This document shows positions 1 through 8,888 of a stretch of DNA of 64,000 nucleotides, piece by piece. Position 1 is the first letter of the stretch. Every line of letters begins with the position of its first letter. This DNA comes from Paenibacillus camerounensis (lineage in GTDB: Bacteria > Bacillota > Bacilli > Paenibacillales > Paenibacillaceae): NCBI RefSeq assembly GCF_000723885.1, contig NZ_CCDG010000042.1, positions 51,029 to 115,028 on the forward strand, written 5' to 3'. The translations under genes were made by a program, and so were the position numbers. The notes beneath the pieces were generated by a model. That model was not told the DNA's origin. It searched no databases and saw only the letters and a program-made list of their open reading frames with translations.

Positions 1-567
1 AGCAGAACTATATAAACGGCAATTACCTTTATAACCTCACATGGAGACAATCTATCGCCCCACAGCTAAAGTCCTTTATCAGAAGGGTTCCAGTTTGGGT
101 TGTAAGATGATTAAAAAACAAGCTGCACATGCGGATACTCCTTGGGAAACAGCTGTAACTTGGTAGCGTAACGAATCGGGCTGTTGTCCATTATCAAAGC
201 ATGAGCCGGGTCTCCTTAAAATGTCCGAATTCCCCTGTTTTTGTTGCACAAACTACACTTAAAACTCATTTGGCTCCGAACCGACTGACTAGGGTTAGCG
301 CTTGGGCAAGGAAAATCAATCCGCTGCTCAACGTTTTACATAAGGCAGGAACAGGATCCGGTTTGTTAGTCTCTTTATGACGTTCTATAAATGTATTGAA
401 TATCGTAAATGCTGACTTACAAAACCGTTTCTTAGTCGCTGCCTCCAGCCGCGGATTTTCTTTTTGTTAGAGAATGGGTCGTCCCAACTTTGCACAAATT
501 ACTCATGCCCCAGGCGTCTGATTCATATAGAATAGCTCTTGTAAGCAACGAAGGGAGCACATCAGCT
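1..567. other. Region without a recognisable gene
   Basis: No convincing gene is seen. The longest suggestive stretch is a minus-strand open frame at 266-466 (66 sense codons, stop TGA at 266-268) bounded upstream by an in-frame TAA and lacking a start codon. A plus-strand frame from ATG 41 gives about 41 codons and stops at a TAG near 165. The stretch could be decayed coding DNA, but I recognise no family. Confidence 0.4.
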
Positions 568-1461
568 ATGATATTAAATGTACAGGACGTATCCATACGT
601 TACCATAAAGCCAACAATAATGCGGTGTCCAAAGCATCCTTCACTATCGAGGATAACAGTATTGTATCCATTGTAGGGCATAACGGAGCAGGAAAAAGCA
701 CCTTGATTCAAGCCATCATGCAAAACTTAAACTATGCAGGCTCCATTACATATGGTTTTAACAAAAAGGAGCTGTACAAACACATCCGGGTGCAGACTCA
801 GACGTCCACGTTCGAAAAAAACGCCAAAGTGAAGGATATTATACAGCTCTATATTGAACTGCTGGATAGCCGGGAGACGGTGGATGAGCTGCTGCAAAGC
901 GTGCAAATGCTGCCCTTTAAGAATTCCTATCTGGAGAAGCTGTCCGGCGGGGAAAAGCAAAAAATAGCGGTGCTGCTGGCGACCATCGGCAATCCTAAGC
1001 TAATTATTCTCGACGAGCTTACGACAGGGCTGGACGTTATGTCCCGCAGAATGATCTGGGATCTATTGGGCAAAATCCGCAAGGAAAAGGGCGTTAGTAT
1101 GCTGCTGACCAGCCACTTTTTAGACGAGGTGGAGTACTTGTCCGACTATGTGATTGTCCTTGAACAGGGTAAGGTGAAGCTGCAGGGGACTGTTCCTGAT
1201 CTTATCAACGAGGCTTTTGCGATGCATAAACTAGCGACCTGTCTTGTGGATTCCAGCTTTAGCTTCTCCTCCCTCAAATATGCATATAAGCAGCAAAGCA
1301 ATAAAGTAATGATTGAATACAAGGAAGAGAACGAAAAGGATGTATTCGACAACCTGAAAATTTGCGGGGGATATGATATCCAGCTGCAGAAACGGACGTT
1401 TGAGGATGCTTTTCTAACCATGATTGGCTATGAGCTGGATGAGAAGGGAGAAACCAAATGA
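568..1461 (+). CDS. ABC transporter ATP-binding protein
   Basis: This 297-residue protein is the nucleotide-binding subunit of an ABC-2 type exporter. Walker A GHNGAGKST lies at residues 37-45, the signature LSGGEKQ near 125-131, and Walker B LIILDE at 145-150, followed by a D-loop and a switch histidine in TSHFLDE. The last 80 residues are the variable extension of drug/lantibiotic-type exporters. I chose ATG 568 because a GAAGGGAG site sits about 10 bases upstream; the frame stays open to 490 but has no ribosome site there. The stop overlaps the permease start (ATGA), so the two are translationally coupled. The substrate is unknown; the convergent sensor/regulator pair at 2268-4674 suggests induction by an envelope-active compound. 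Confidence 0.9.
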   Translation: MILNVQDVSIRYHKANNNAVSKASFTIEDNSIVSIVGHNGAGKSTLIQAIMQNLNYAGSITYGFNKKELYKHIRVQTQTSTFEKNAKVKDIIQLYIELLDSRETVDELLQSVQMLPFKNSYLEKLSGGEKQKIAVLLATIGNPKLIILDELTTGLDVMSRRMIWDLLGKIRKEKGVSMLLTSHFLDEVEYLSDYVIVLEQGKVKLQGTVPDLINEAFAMHKLATCLVDSSFSFSSLKYAYKQQSNKVMIEYKEENEKDVFDNLKICGGYDIQLQKRTFEDAFLTMIGYELDEKGETK

Positions 1462-2234
1462 AACCCGTAATAAGCTTAACCAAATATAATTTCAAGCTGT
1501 TATTCAGAGATAAATCGTCTGTCCTTATGGCCTTCTTGATGCCGATCGGCTTCTATATTTTATTCGGATATATGCTGCAAAATGTGGAGTTCAGCGGCTC
1601 GTCCTTATCTGACCTGCTCATCCCGCTGTACATCATCATTATTATAGGCAATGCGGTGATCAGTGTGTTCGGTACCTTTTATGTACAGGCAAGGGAAAGC
1701 GGCAACCTGCAGAAATTCAAGTTCATGGGTGTCAGCGAGCTCTGCTTCTCCTTCACTTTATTCGCGGCTACCTTTGCCTTTCAGCTTATCGTCATTATTG
1801 CGTTCATTGTGTTTACTTATTTCTATAAGGGAACCGTATTCCCGCTGCAAAATATCATCCCGGTCCTTGTTACCCTTGCCGTTATTGAGGTGTTTCATTT
1901 CGCCGTTACGTTCCTGTTAACTTCTATTCTGAGAAAGGCTTCGATCTATAATCCGATCTCCTTGGCTTTTTATATGTTCCAAATGTTCCTTGGCGGCTTA
2001 ACGTTCCCGATTGAAATGTTCCCGCAGTTCCTGCAAAAGCTGGTGTATTATATTAATCCGGTCATCTACGGACGAAATGCTTTGCTGGCGGCTTGGACTG
2101 GCAACTCTGCATTCGGCAGTGTGGTCAAAGATAATGTGATCCTGCTCGCCATCTCTGCTCTGCTTGTCATCGCAGCGGTCTGTGTTCAGCGCTTTATTTT
2201 TGCCCAGAAGACATCCGCAGCACTGGTACAATAA
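1458..2234 (+). CDS. ABC-2 type transporter permease
   Basis: This 258-residue membrane protein is the permease partner of the upstream ATPase. About six hydrophobic segments are visible: the first near residues 20-42, then a cluster through the middle and one near the C-terminus. This matches the ABC-2 fold of drug and lantibiotic exporters. Its ATG overlaps the ATPase stop in the tetranucleotide ATGA. A hairpin terminator follows directly. The substrate cannot be read from the sequence. Confidence 0.85.
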   Translation: MKPVISLTKYNFKLLFRDKSSVLMAFLMPIGFYILFGYMLQNVEFSGSSLSDLLIPLYIIIIIGNAVISVFGTFYVQARESGNLQKFKFMGVSELCFSFTLFAATFAFQLIVIIAFIVFTYFYKGTVFPLQNIIPVLVTLAVIEVFHFAVTFLLTSILRKASIYNPISLAFYMFQMFLGGLTFPIEMFPQFLQKLVYYINPVIYGRNALLAAWTGNSAFGSVVKDNVILLAISALLVIAAVCVQRFIFAQKTSAALVQ

Positions 2235-2236
2235 AT

Positions 2237-2262
2237 AAAGGCATCTATAACGGATGCCTTTT
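2237..2262. terminator. Bidirectional hairpin terminator
   Basis: A perfect stem AAAGGCATC / GATGCCTTT (2237-2245 with 2253-2261) lies between the convergent ABC permease and response regulator genes. It has a T-run after it and an A-run before it, so it can serve both strands. Confidence 0.8.
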
Positions 2263-2267
2263 CCTCT

Positions 2268-2870
2268 TCACCTATTGTTCGACAGCTTAATAACGCCCAG
2301 CTCGATCCCCTTCACAATGGCAGCAACGGTGGAGTTCACCATCAGCTTATCGTTGATCGACATTAGATGATTATTGACTGTGCGCCTGCTGATAAACAGC
2401 TTATCGGCAATCACCTGCTGCGTATCCCCGTTGCTTGCATACTGCAAAATCTCTTTTTCGCGCGGGGTCAGCTCCTCAATCACCTCATCATCCTTATTCT
2501 CCATAAAGATTGTGCCGCCCTGGTGGAGCTGCCTGATGCTATCGATTAGATGTTCAACGGACATGTTTTTATCTAAGAAGCCTTTAGCCCCCATGCGCTT
2601 CGCTTCCAGATTGTATTCATGCAGATTATATCCGGATAAAAAGGCGACCTTCTGCTCAGGAAAATGATACAGCACCTCCCGGCACACATCGAGTCCGCTA
2701 TACGCGCCCATGTGAATGTCGAGCAGAATCAAATCTGGCTTTTCCTGCTGCACAATTTCCGTTATGTTCTCCGGTGTCTGGAAGCACAGAAATTCATCGA
2801 TATGGTTCGCCATAACAATTTCGAGGCTTTTTGCAAACAATTTATGATCATCAAATAAGAGTACCTTCAT
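2268..2870 (-). CDS. NarL/LuxR-family response regulator
   Basis: This 200-residue cytosolic regulator has an N-terminal receiver domain (acidic pair Asp7-Asp8, phospho-acceptor Asp51 in LLDIHMG, conserved Lys near residue 100) and a C-terminal LuxR helix-turn-helix (LTPREKEIL, then the recognition helix around SRRTVNNHL). It should be phosphorylated by the sensor kinase encoded just upstream, whose 3' end overlaps its start by 20 bases. The convergent ABC exporter at 568-2234 is the most likely target, but that is inferred from position only. Confidence 0.9.
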   Translation of the reverse strand: MKVLLFDDHKLFAKSLEIVMANHIDEFLCFQTPENITEIVQQEKPDLILLDIHMGAYSGLDVCREVLYHFPEQKVAFLSGYNLHEYNLEAKRMGAKGFLDKNMSVEHLIDSIRQLHQGGTIFMENKDDEVIEELTPREKEILQYASNGDTQQVIADKLFISRRTVNNHLMSINDKLMVNSTVAAIVKGIELGVIKLSNNR

Positions 2871-4674
2871 GTGTTCTCCTTGGAAGTCTTAATGTAAACA
2901 ACTTATAATCCTCGTGCTGGGCCCATTCAAAAGCTCCGCTAAGCGAGCCCGCCTGCTGCTTCAAGCTGGAAAGCCCCAGATGCTTAATCTTACCCTCCAT
3001 GTCCTCCGGCACAAGGGGCTTGCCGTCCTCTTTCACTTCCATAATCCAGCAGTCCGCGCTGTACAAATGAATCCAGATATGATCGGCCTCCGCATATTTA
3101 CAGGTATTCGCCAGCAGCTCCTGTAACGTACGGTACATTAAATACGCAGACTGCTCATCCATCCGCTCGAAGATTTCATACTGAATATGGGGACTCGGAA
3201 TGCTGCCATACCGCTTGCGCAGCTCATCAAGCAGGATATGAATGTTCCGCTCAAAAGACAGATCAGCAAGAGTAGACGGATAAATCTCATGCATCTGCGA
3301 GCGTATCGACGTATTCAGGTCACCCAAGGTTTCTACCGCCAGCTCCTTCAGCGCAGACTGCTCCGTTGGTAAAGTAGCTACGATATTTTTGGTCGCAATG
3401 ATGTTTTGCAGAATGTTATCGTGCAGATAATACGTTACCTCTTTGCGGAAGCGCAACGTTTCACTGAAAGTCCCGCCTTGTTCAGCATCCGGCAGCTTCA
3501 TCCTGCCCATCTCTTCCCATTGGTTAAGCTTGTCCCGCATATAACGGGTCAAAGCGTATGCCATATAATATTGCCCTGGCGTGAAGGACTGGTGTGTATG
3601 GGTTTCGTGAATCAACAGCCTGACTTCTCCGGCATACAGGGACTTACCTGACTTGAAGCCAGGATCAAGAAAGACTCCACTGGTATACACGGCCTTGTCT
3701 TGATACAGGATTACAATGCCGTCATTCGGCAGTATAGGAGCCAGCTTGGAGTCAAAGCCGGACCAGGACAACCCCTTTTCGTGCTGGCTCAGTGCATCCT
3801 CCCATTGCTTCACGAACCAGTCACCCAGCCCGCTCTTAAGTAATGCATACTTGGCTTGAATTACCTTCTGTATATGGAAGCATGCTGCAAAGGCAATCAC
3901 TAATAACATCAGGCTGCCTGCTGAATAAACAGCGAACGGGCTGCTGTCACCTGAATAAACCCACTTATAGCTGGCTATGGAGTAGCCAAATAAAATACTT
4001 ATCATACATAAGAACATAATAGCTTCTGAGTAAAGAATCCGAAATAACACCTGGCGTATCGACGCGGATATCACATACATAACAAAGATCAGAAAACTCA
4101 CCGGCAATGTAAAAATGGTGTTGTCCTGATAAGGAAAAAGAACCGGTGATGCACAGGCTGCAACCGCTAAGCTATGTAATAACCCTAATATAACCACATT
4201 CCACTTAAGCATCGTATTCAATTCAGCATGCAGCACCATCACGATGGCATACAAGGTGCAGACCATGAACAGTACTACCGGATTTAGGGTAAATGCCGCT
4301 AACAGACTGGCTGAAAGAACGATATAATATAGCATTTTAGTCCAAGGATGAATAGCGTTTCGCCTCATAAAGGTGATAGAAGCTGCGATAAATATCAGCG
4401 CTGAGCCGTAAAATAAATAAAAGTAGCTGTCATACAACAAAAACATCCATAAAAAAAGATGCACGGGAATATAATATTCCGGCTTGGCGTCATCGGCAAA
4501 AAATAAATAAAGGCATAGCAGCACATTACCGATCACAAATACAAACAGATAATGCGCCGGGAGAACGATCAGCTTATTCTGAAATAAACAAATCAAGGCT
4601 AAAACAACGGAGTATATAAAAAATAGCATCTTGGTGCTGGCGTGCATATGGGTTTTGGATATTTTATGTGGCAT
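2851..4674 (-). CDS. NarL-type sensor histidine kinase with polytopic membrane domain
   Basis: This 607-residue protein carries about 8-10 hydrophobic segments in its first 270 residues, a linker, a HisKA_3 dimerisation helix with the motif LHDNILQN (phospho-accepting His), and a HATPase domain with N-box ELLANTCKYA. It pairs with the downstream regulator through a 20-base overlap. The large membrane part, without an obvious extracellular sensor loop, suggests sensing at or within the membrane. Start ATG 4674 lies downstream of a possible minus-strand promoter (TTCAAC, 17 bases, TATAAT at 4713-4741) that interleaves with the plus-strand promoter of the next gene. Confidence 0.85.
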   Translation of the reverse strand: MPHKISKTHMHASTKMLFFIYSVVLALICLFQNKLIVLPAHYLFVFVIGNVLLCLYLFFADDAKPEYYIPVHLFLWMFLLYDSYFYLFYGSALIFIAASITFMRRNAIHPWTKMLYYIVLSASLLAAFTLNPVVLFMVCTLYAIVMVLHAELNTMLKWNVVILGLLHSLAVAACASPVLFPYQDNTIFTLPVSFLIFVMYVISASIRQVLFRILYSEAIMFLCMISILFGYSIASYKWVYSGDSSPFAVYSAGSLMLLVIAFAACFHIQKVIQAKYALLKSGLGDWFVKQWEDALSQHEKGLSWSGFDSKLAPILPNDGIVILYQDKAVYTSGVFLDPGFKSGKSLYAGEVRLLIHETHTHQSFTPGQYYMAYALTRYMRDKLNQWEEMGRMKLPDAEQGGTFSETLRFRKEVTYYLHDNILQNIIATKNIVATLPTEQSALKELAVETLGDLNTSIRSQMHEIYPSTLADLSFERNIHILLDELRKRYGSIPSPHIQYEIFERMDEQSAYLMYRTLQELLANTCKYAEADHIWIHLYSADCWIMEVKEDGKPLVPEDMEGKIKHLGLSSLKQQAGSLSGAFEWAQHEDYKLFTLRLPRRTHEGTLI

Positions 4675-4723
4675 TAGATGGCTCCTGCTCTTCTGGCTGT
4701 GCTGTCGAATCCATTATAGCTCT

Positions 4724-4752
4724 TTGAATAACGAAGTTGAACCCAATATAAT
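4724..4752 (+). promoter_or_regulatory. Sigma-A promoter for the zinc-ribbon/LRR gene
   Basis: TTGAAT (4724-4729), a 17-base spacer and TATAAT (4747-4752) sit 50 bases upstream of the start at 4803. The divergent kinase gene may use a promoter interleaved with it (TATAAT on the minus strand at 4713-4718). Confidence 0.7.
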
Positions 4753-4802
4753 AAGTGTAACTATGCTCTTATGCTCCATACATAATGAAGGAGGAGGCAC
4801 CC

Positions 4803-6668
4803 ATGGCGTTCATTCCGTTAAACTGTCCCAACTGCGGCGGAACAATTGAATACAAGGAAGGTACAATCCTCAAGTGTCCCTATTGTCAGACAGAGCTTTT
4901 GTTAAAGCAGAATAACGTCTACTATGTGGATCAGACTATTAACCATTACCACGGGATACCTCCTATGCCCGCGAAGAGAACGACCGTCCCCCTAAGGCTG
5001 TTGCTGCTGTTGCTGCTAGTCATATCCGGCGCCGTCAGTACTTACTTCTACTACAGTCTCAACTCATCTCAGCAAAAAATAGAGGCCAGGCTGCCTGTAC
5101 GGACAATGCCCGAAAGTGAGGTCCTGCTCTCCTTTTTGCGGGAAATCTTCGATAAAGGGTCTGCCCTGCCGACAGAGGAGGAATTGGCCCGTCTGCGCTA
5201 TTTAACCGTAGAGCGTTCGCCCGATGACCAGTGGCAATTTACTTACAGCCTCTCCGATCCCTTCAGCGATGAGCAGGCCGGAAAGATCACTTATATTACC
5301 CGGGACAAGAGATTGAATGCAGAGCAGATTGATCAGCGGGATTTCGAAGCCTTTAAGGGGCTATCGGCGCTCAACCTGACCGGAACCTACGAAATCTCCC
5401 AGACGGATACAACCAGCTTCACCCATATGGCAGGATTAAAAAGCTATGGCGGGGCCTTTAACGAATCCTTCAGCAGTTTTTCCGGCTATTTCGGCGATAA
5501 GTCGAGAATTACAGAGCTTACTACCCAGCTTCGCAGCAATCAGGAAGTAGCCCTGCTGCTCGAATTCCCCAATCTCAGCTCTCTGTCTATTACCTATATG
5601 GGTGAGTCCGTAACGGATTATCATCTGCTGAATAAGCTGCCGCTCAAATCTCTTTCGCTAACCTTTGTCGATGAACTGGGGTGGCTGTCGTCCATGACCG
5701 GGCTAACCTCCCTGGCCATCCATCACAGCGAAGCCACAGACCTGCAGCCGCTGTATGCGCTAACCGGGCTTCAGGAGCTTCAGCTTTCTTATTTAACCAA
5801 TGTAAAGTCCATCGACTTTGTGCAAAATATGCCTGCCTTGCAGACACTGGATCTCGAAAGCTTGAGCTTTTCCAGCCTGGAGCGTCTGGCCGGCAAGGCC
5901 TCCATAACTGCACTCCGCCTGGCTTCCCTGGGCCAGCTTAGCTCCGTAGAGCCCGTGAACAGCCTGCCTTCTTTGCGGGAGTTAACATTGTCCGGTTACT
6001 ACGAGAAGGCAGAGACGCTGGCATTGCCGGGCGTACAGCGGGTGGAAATCCCCGGCTCCTTCCTTCCCGGACTGGAGGCGCCTGCCGTAACTGCCCTGAC
6101 GCTGCGGGGCGGGAGCTTGGAGTTGAATATGACCGAGCTGGGTAAATTCCCTGAGCTGACGCAGCTTGACCTCTGGGAGATCGACGAAATGGCCCATCTT
6201 GACGCCTTGGACAACTTGCCCCGCCTGCAGACACTAAGTCTCTATGACTCGTCACTGTATAAGGAGAGCGATGCCCTATTTCGTCTGAAACAGGTGAAAA
6301 CGCTGGTCTGCTCAGAATGCCGATTGAATTTCACACAACAAGCAGCTGAGCCGAACAGCGTGCTTGAGCACTTGACCATAGATCAGCCCTATTTCAGCGT
6401 AAACAATACCTCTGTCAGTGACATTGACCAGGTGCTGCCTTATTTCACAAAGTTGTCCGCGCTGCGTTCCTTTACCCTGCAGGACAGCAATATAGCTTCT
6501 CTGGAATTCATGGGCAACTGGCAGGCGATCGAAGAGCTTCATCTGGAGAACAATGCCATCTCCAATATAGAAATCCTGAGCCGGCTGCCGAATTTGCACA
6601 AGGTATTTCTGGCCGGCAACTCCGTACAGAACAAATCCGTGCTTAGTGCGGGTGTCCGCGTATATTAA
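4803..6668 (+). CDS. Membrane protein with N-terminal zinc ribbon and leucine-rich repeats
   Basis: This 621-residue protein begins with a zinc ribbon (CPNC at Cys8/Cys11 and CPYC at Cys25/Cys28), followed by one hydrophobic helix near residues 63-84. The long C-terminal half contains many degenerate LxxLxxLxL repeats of the leucine-rich type (for example LTSLAIHHSEATDLQPLYAL). The topology suggests a cytosolic zinc ribbon and an exported repeat domain. I chose ATG 4803, preceded by AAGGAGGAG; an in-frame ATG at 4785 overlaps that site and is unlikely. Function is unknown: the repeats suggest protein binding at the cell surface. Confidence 0.75.
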   Translation: MAFIPLNCPNCGGTIEYKEGTILKCPYCQTELLLKQNNVYYVDQTINHYHGIPPMPAKRTTVPLRLLLLLLLVISGAVSTYFYYSLNSSQQKIEARLPVRTMPESEVLLSFLREIFDKGSALPTEEELARLRYLTVERSPDDQWQFTYSLSDPFSDEQAGKITYITRDKRLNAEQIDQRDFEAFKGLSALNLTGTYEISQTDTTSFTHMAGLKSYGGAFNESFSSFSGYFGDKSRITELTTQLRSNQEVALLLEFPNLSSLSITYMGESVTDYHLLNKLPLKSLSLTFVDELGWLSSMTGLTSLAIHHSEATDLQPLYALTGLQELQLSYLTNVKSIDFVQNMPALQTLDLESLSFSSLERLAGKASITALRLASLGQLSSVEPVNSLPSLRELTLSGYYEKAETLALPGVQRVEIPGSFLPGLEAPAVTALTLRGGSLELNMTELGKFPELTQLDLWEIDEMAHLDALDNLPRLQTLSLYDSSLYKESDALFRLKQVKTLVCSECRLNFTQQAAEPNSVLEHLTIDQPYFSVNNTSVSDIDQVLPYFTKLSALRSFTLQDSNIASLEFMGNWQAIEELHLENNAISNIEILSRLPNLHKVFLAGNSVQNKSVLSAGVRVY

Positions 6669-6694
6669 TTTCCCTGTGTCTCCTAAACGTCAAG

Positions 6695-6727
6695 TAGACC
6701 GCACACCCGCCAAGGGTATGCGGTCTA
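6695..6727 (+). terminator. Hairpin terminator after the LRR gene
   Basis: The stem TAGACCGCA / TGCGGTCTA (6695-6703 with 6719-6727) is followed by TTATTATGTTAT. The same stem sequence recurs after the gene at 8889-9947. Confidence 0.65.
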
Positions 6728-6744
6728 TTATTATGTTATACCTC

Positions 6745-6790
6745 CAGCTAGACCAGCGCTGGTAAAGTTTCAGCCGGGCTGGTCTAGCTG
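6745..6790. repeat. Perfect 13-bp inverted repeat
   Basis: CAGCTAGACCAGC at 6745-6757 is repeated exactly inverted at 6778-6790, with a 20-base loop. No T-run follows, so it is not a typical terminator; it could be an operator or RNA structure in the 381-base gap before the HSP90 gene. Beyond this, the terminator at 6695 and the small inverted repeat at 6987, I see nothing in 6669-7049. Confidence 0.7.
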
Positions 6791-6986
6791 CCGCTGCCTT
6801 TAATCAGCCCCTCCTTCACTATCTCAGTTACACTGTTGACCGCATAGGATTAATTTTTACCAGAACGACAATTAGGTTTCGTGTATAAATATGGGATTTC
6901 ATTGGGAATATCTGTTTCTTATAAAGCGGCTTGGGGGTAATATATATAGCGCCATCCGCAACCATAACGGCCAGTTGTTGGCATAC

Positions 6987-7005
6987 AGGACAATACCGTT
7001 GTCCT
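6987..7005. promoter_or_regulatory. Inverted repeat upstream of the HSP90-family gene
   Basis: AGGACAA-TACCG-TTGTCCT (7-bp arms) lies 45 bases upstream of the start codon at 7050. Its position fits an operator or a leader hairpin; no regulator gene is adjacent. Confidence 0.4.
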
Positions 7006-7049
7006 CTTGTGGATGATAAGTGCAATTTATACAGAATAGGAGAAGAAAG

Positions 7050-8888
7050 ATGAATAATCAAACCCAGGATACATATCGCTTTCAGGTCAACTTAAGTGGC
7101 ATGATCAACATCTTGTCCAACCATTTGTATAGCAGCCCGAAGGTATTCTTGAGGGAGCTGCTGCAAAATGGCATAGACGCGATTACTGCGCGGCAGGCTT
7201 ATTCCCAGGGTGGATACGAGGGCAGGATTCATGTCGAGGTAAGCAGGTCCTCAACCGGGGCGACCTTATTAATAGAAGATAACGGGATCGGGTTAGACGA
7301 GTCGGAAATTCATGAGTTCCTGGCAATGATCGGTCAATCCTCCAAGCGGAGCGAGGACTTTCTCCAGACCAACACCTCTTTTATCGGACGGTTTGGCATC
7401 GGGCTCTTGTCCTGCTTCATGGTGAGTGACGATATCGTCATGCTTACACAATCCGCCAAGGGCGGACCTGCGCTGGAATGGCGAGGGAAGCCGGACGGAA
7501 CCTATACGATTCGCAGGCTCGAAGGGATACACGCTGCGGGAACCAAAGTTTTTTTGCGCTGCAAAGAAGGCTCTGAGCTGTACTTCGAGGAAGGCAATCT
7601 GCAAGAATGGCTGTTCCATTATGGAGCCCTGCTGCCTTATCCCATCCAATTGGTGTCCAATCAAACCACTCGTTTGATTAACCCGCCTTCCCCGCCCTGG
7701 GTCAAAGATCCGCAGCTGGCCCGGAAGCATCGCAGCGAGGTGCTGGCCTTTGGCAGACAGGTGCTCGGGGAGACGTTCCGCGATTTCATTCCCCTGCACA
7801 CCGCTTCGGGCCGGACGGGAGGCATCGCCTTCATCTTGCCGCAGGCAGTGAACCTGGGTGCCAAACGCAATCACCGGGTGTACTTGAAGCACATGCTGGT
7901 CTCCGAAGCCGCCGGCAATATTCTGCCGGACTGGGCGTTCTTCGTCAAATGCTTGATCTGGACCGATGAGCTGCAGCCGACCGCTTCCCGGGAGCATTTC
8001 TATGAGAATGTCCAGCTGGAGCAGGTGCGGGAAGAGCTGGGGAACACCATCCGTCAGGAGTTGATGCGGATGGCGGAGTATGATCCGGATCGCCTGCAAT
8101 CTATCATTTCGCTGCACGCCTTATCCATGAAGGCCCTTGCGGTGGAAGATTCGTCATTCTACTCGATTATTCACGAGTGGCTTCCTTTTGAGAGCAGCTT
8201 TGGCACGAGGCCGCTTGGTGAGCTGAAGCAGCAGTCCCCCCTATACTTTACTGCGACTCTGGACGAGTACCGTCAGATTACCCATGTCGCTTCGGCCCAA
8301 TCCATGCTGGTGGTGAACGGCGGGTATATTTATGATGCCGAGCTGCTCTCCCTGCTGCCCCTAATTGATCCGGACGTACAGACGGAACGGCTCCTGCCGG
8401 AGGAGGTCTCTTTATCTTTTACCGATATTACACCCCAGGAGCGGCTTGACTACTATGAATCCGTAAGATTGGCGGACAGTGTGCTGCAGAAATTCCGCTG
8501 CCAGGTGCAGCTTCGCCGTTTCAAGCCAGAGGAGATTCCTGTGCTCTACACCCTATCCCAGGAGTCCGCTCAGTGGCGTGTTATGGAGGCGGCCAAAGAA
8601 GTGAGCACCGATGCGCTGTCCTCCGTTCTGGGCAGCCTGGGCGCTTCGATAAAAGATGCAGCATACGCAACGCTCTACTTCAATATGAACAACCCCGTCA
8701 TTGCACGGGCCTTTCATCCGGCACACATTGCAATGCTGCCTTCTATTGTCGAGATGCTGTACTGCAATGCGCTGATGATGGGACATTATCCGATGAACCG
8801 CCAAGAGACAGCGCTTCTGAACAAAGGCATCATTCAATTTATTGATTGGGGTATGACGGCCAGTCATTCAACAGGAGGAGACGAATAG
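7050..8888 (+). CDS. HSP90-family ATPase/chaperone (HtpG-like, divergent)
   Basis: This 612-residue protein has a GHKL ATPase domain at its N-terminus: ELLQNGIDA (36-44), IEDNGIGLDE (75-84) and GRFGIGL (113-119), the ATP-binding N, G1 and G2 boxes of HSP90. The middle domain keeps the catalytic-arginine motif in a variant form (TASREHF in place of the usual LNISRE). I chose ATG 7050 behind AGGAGAAG. Canonical HtpG has ELISNASDA at the first box, so this is a divergent subfamily rather than the housekeeping HtpG. The stop is immediately followed by the start of the next gene, indicating a two-gene operon. Confidence 0.85.
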   Translation: MNNQTQDTYRFQVNLSGMINILSNHLYSSPKVFLRELLQNGIDAITARQAYSQGGYEGRIHVEVSRSSTGATLLIEDNGIGLDESEIHEFLAMIGQSSKRSEDFLQTNTSFIGRFGIGLLSCFMVSDDIVMLTQSAKGGPALEWRGKPDGTYTIRRLEGIHAAGTKVFLRCKEGSELYFEEGNLQEWLFHYGALLPYPIQLVSNQTTRLINPPSPPWVKDPQLARKHRSEVLAFGRQVLGETFRDFIPLHTASGRTGGIAFILPQAVNLGAKRNHRVYLKHMLVSEAAGNILPDWAFFVKCLIWTDELQPTASREHFYENVQLEQVREELGNTIRQELMRMAEYDPDRLQSIISLHALSMKALAVEDSSFYSIIHEWLPFESSFGTRPLGELKQQSPLYFTATLDEYRQITHVASAQSMLVVNGGYIYDAELLSLLPLIDPDVQTERLLPEEVSLSFTDITPQERLDYYESVRLADSVLQKFRCQVQLRRFKPEEIPVLYTLSQESAQWRVMEAAKEVSTDALSSVLGSLGASIKDAAYATLYFNMNNPVIARAFHPAHIAMLPSIVEMLYCNALMMGHYPMNRQETALLNKGIIQFIDWGMTASHSTGGDE

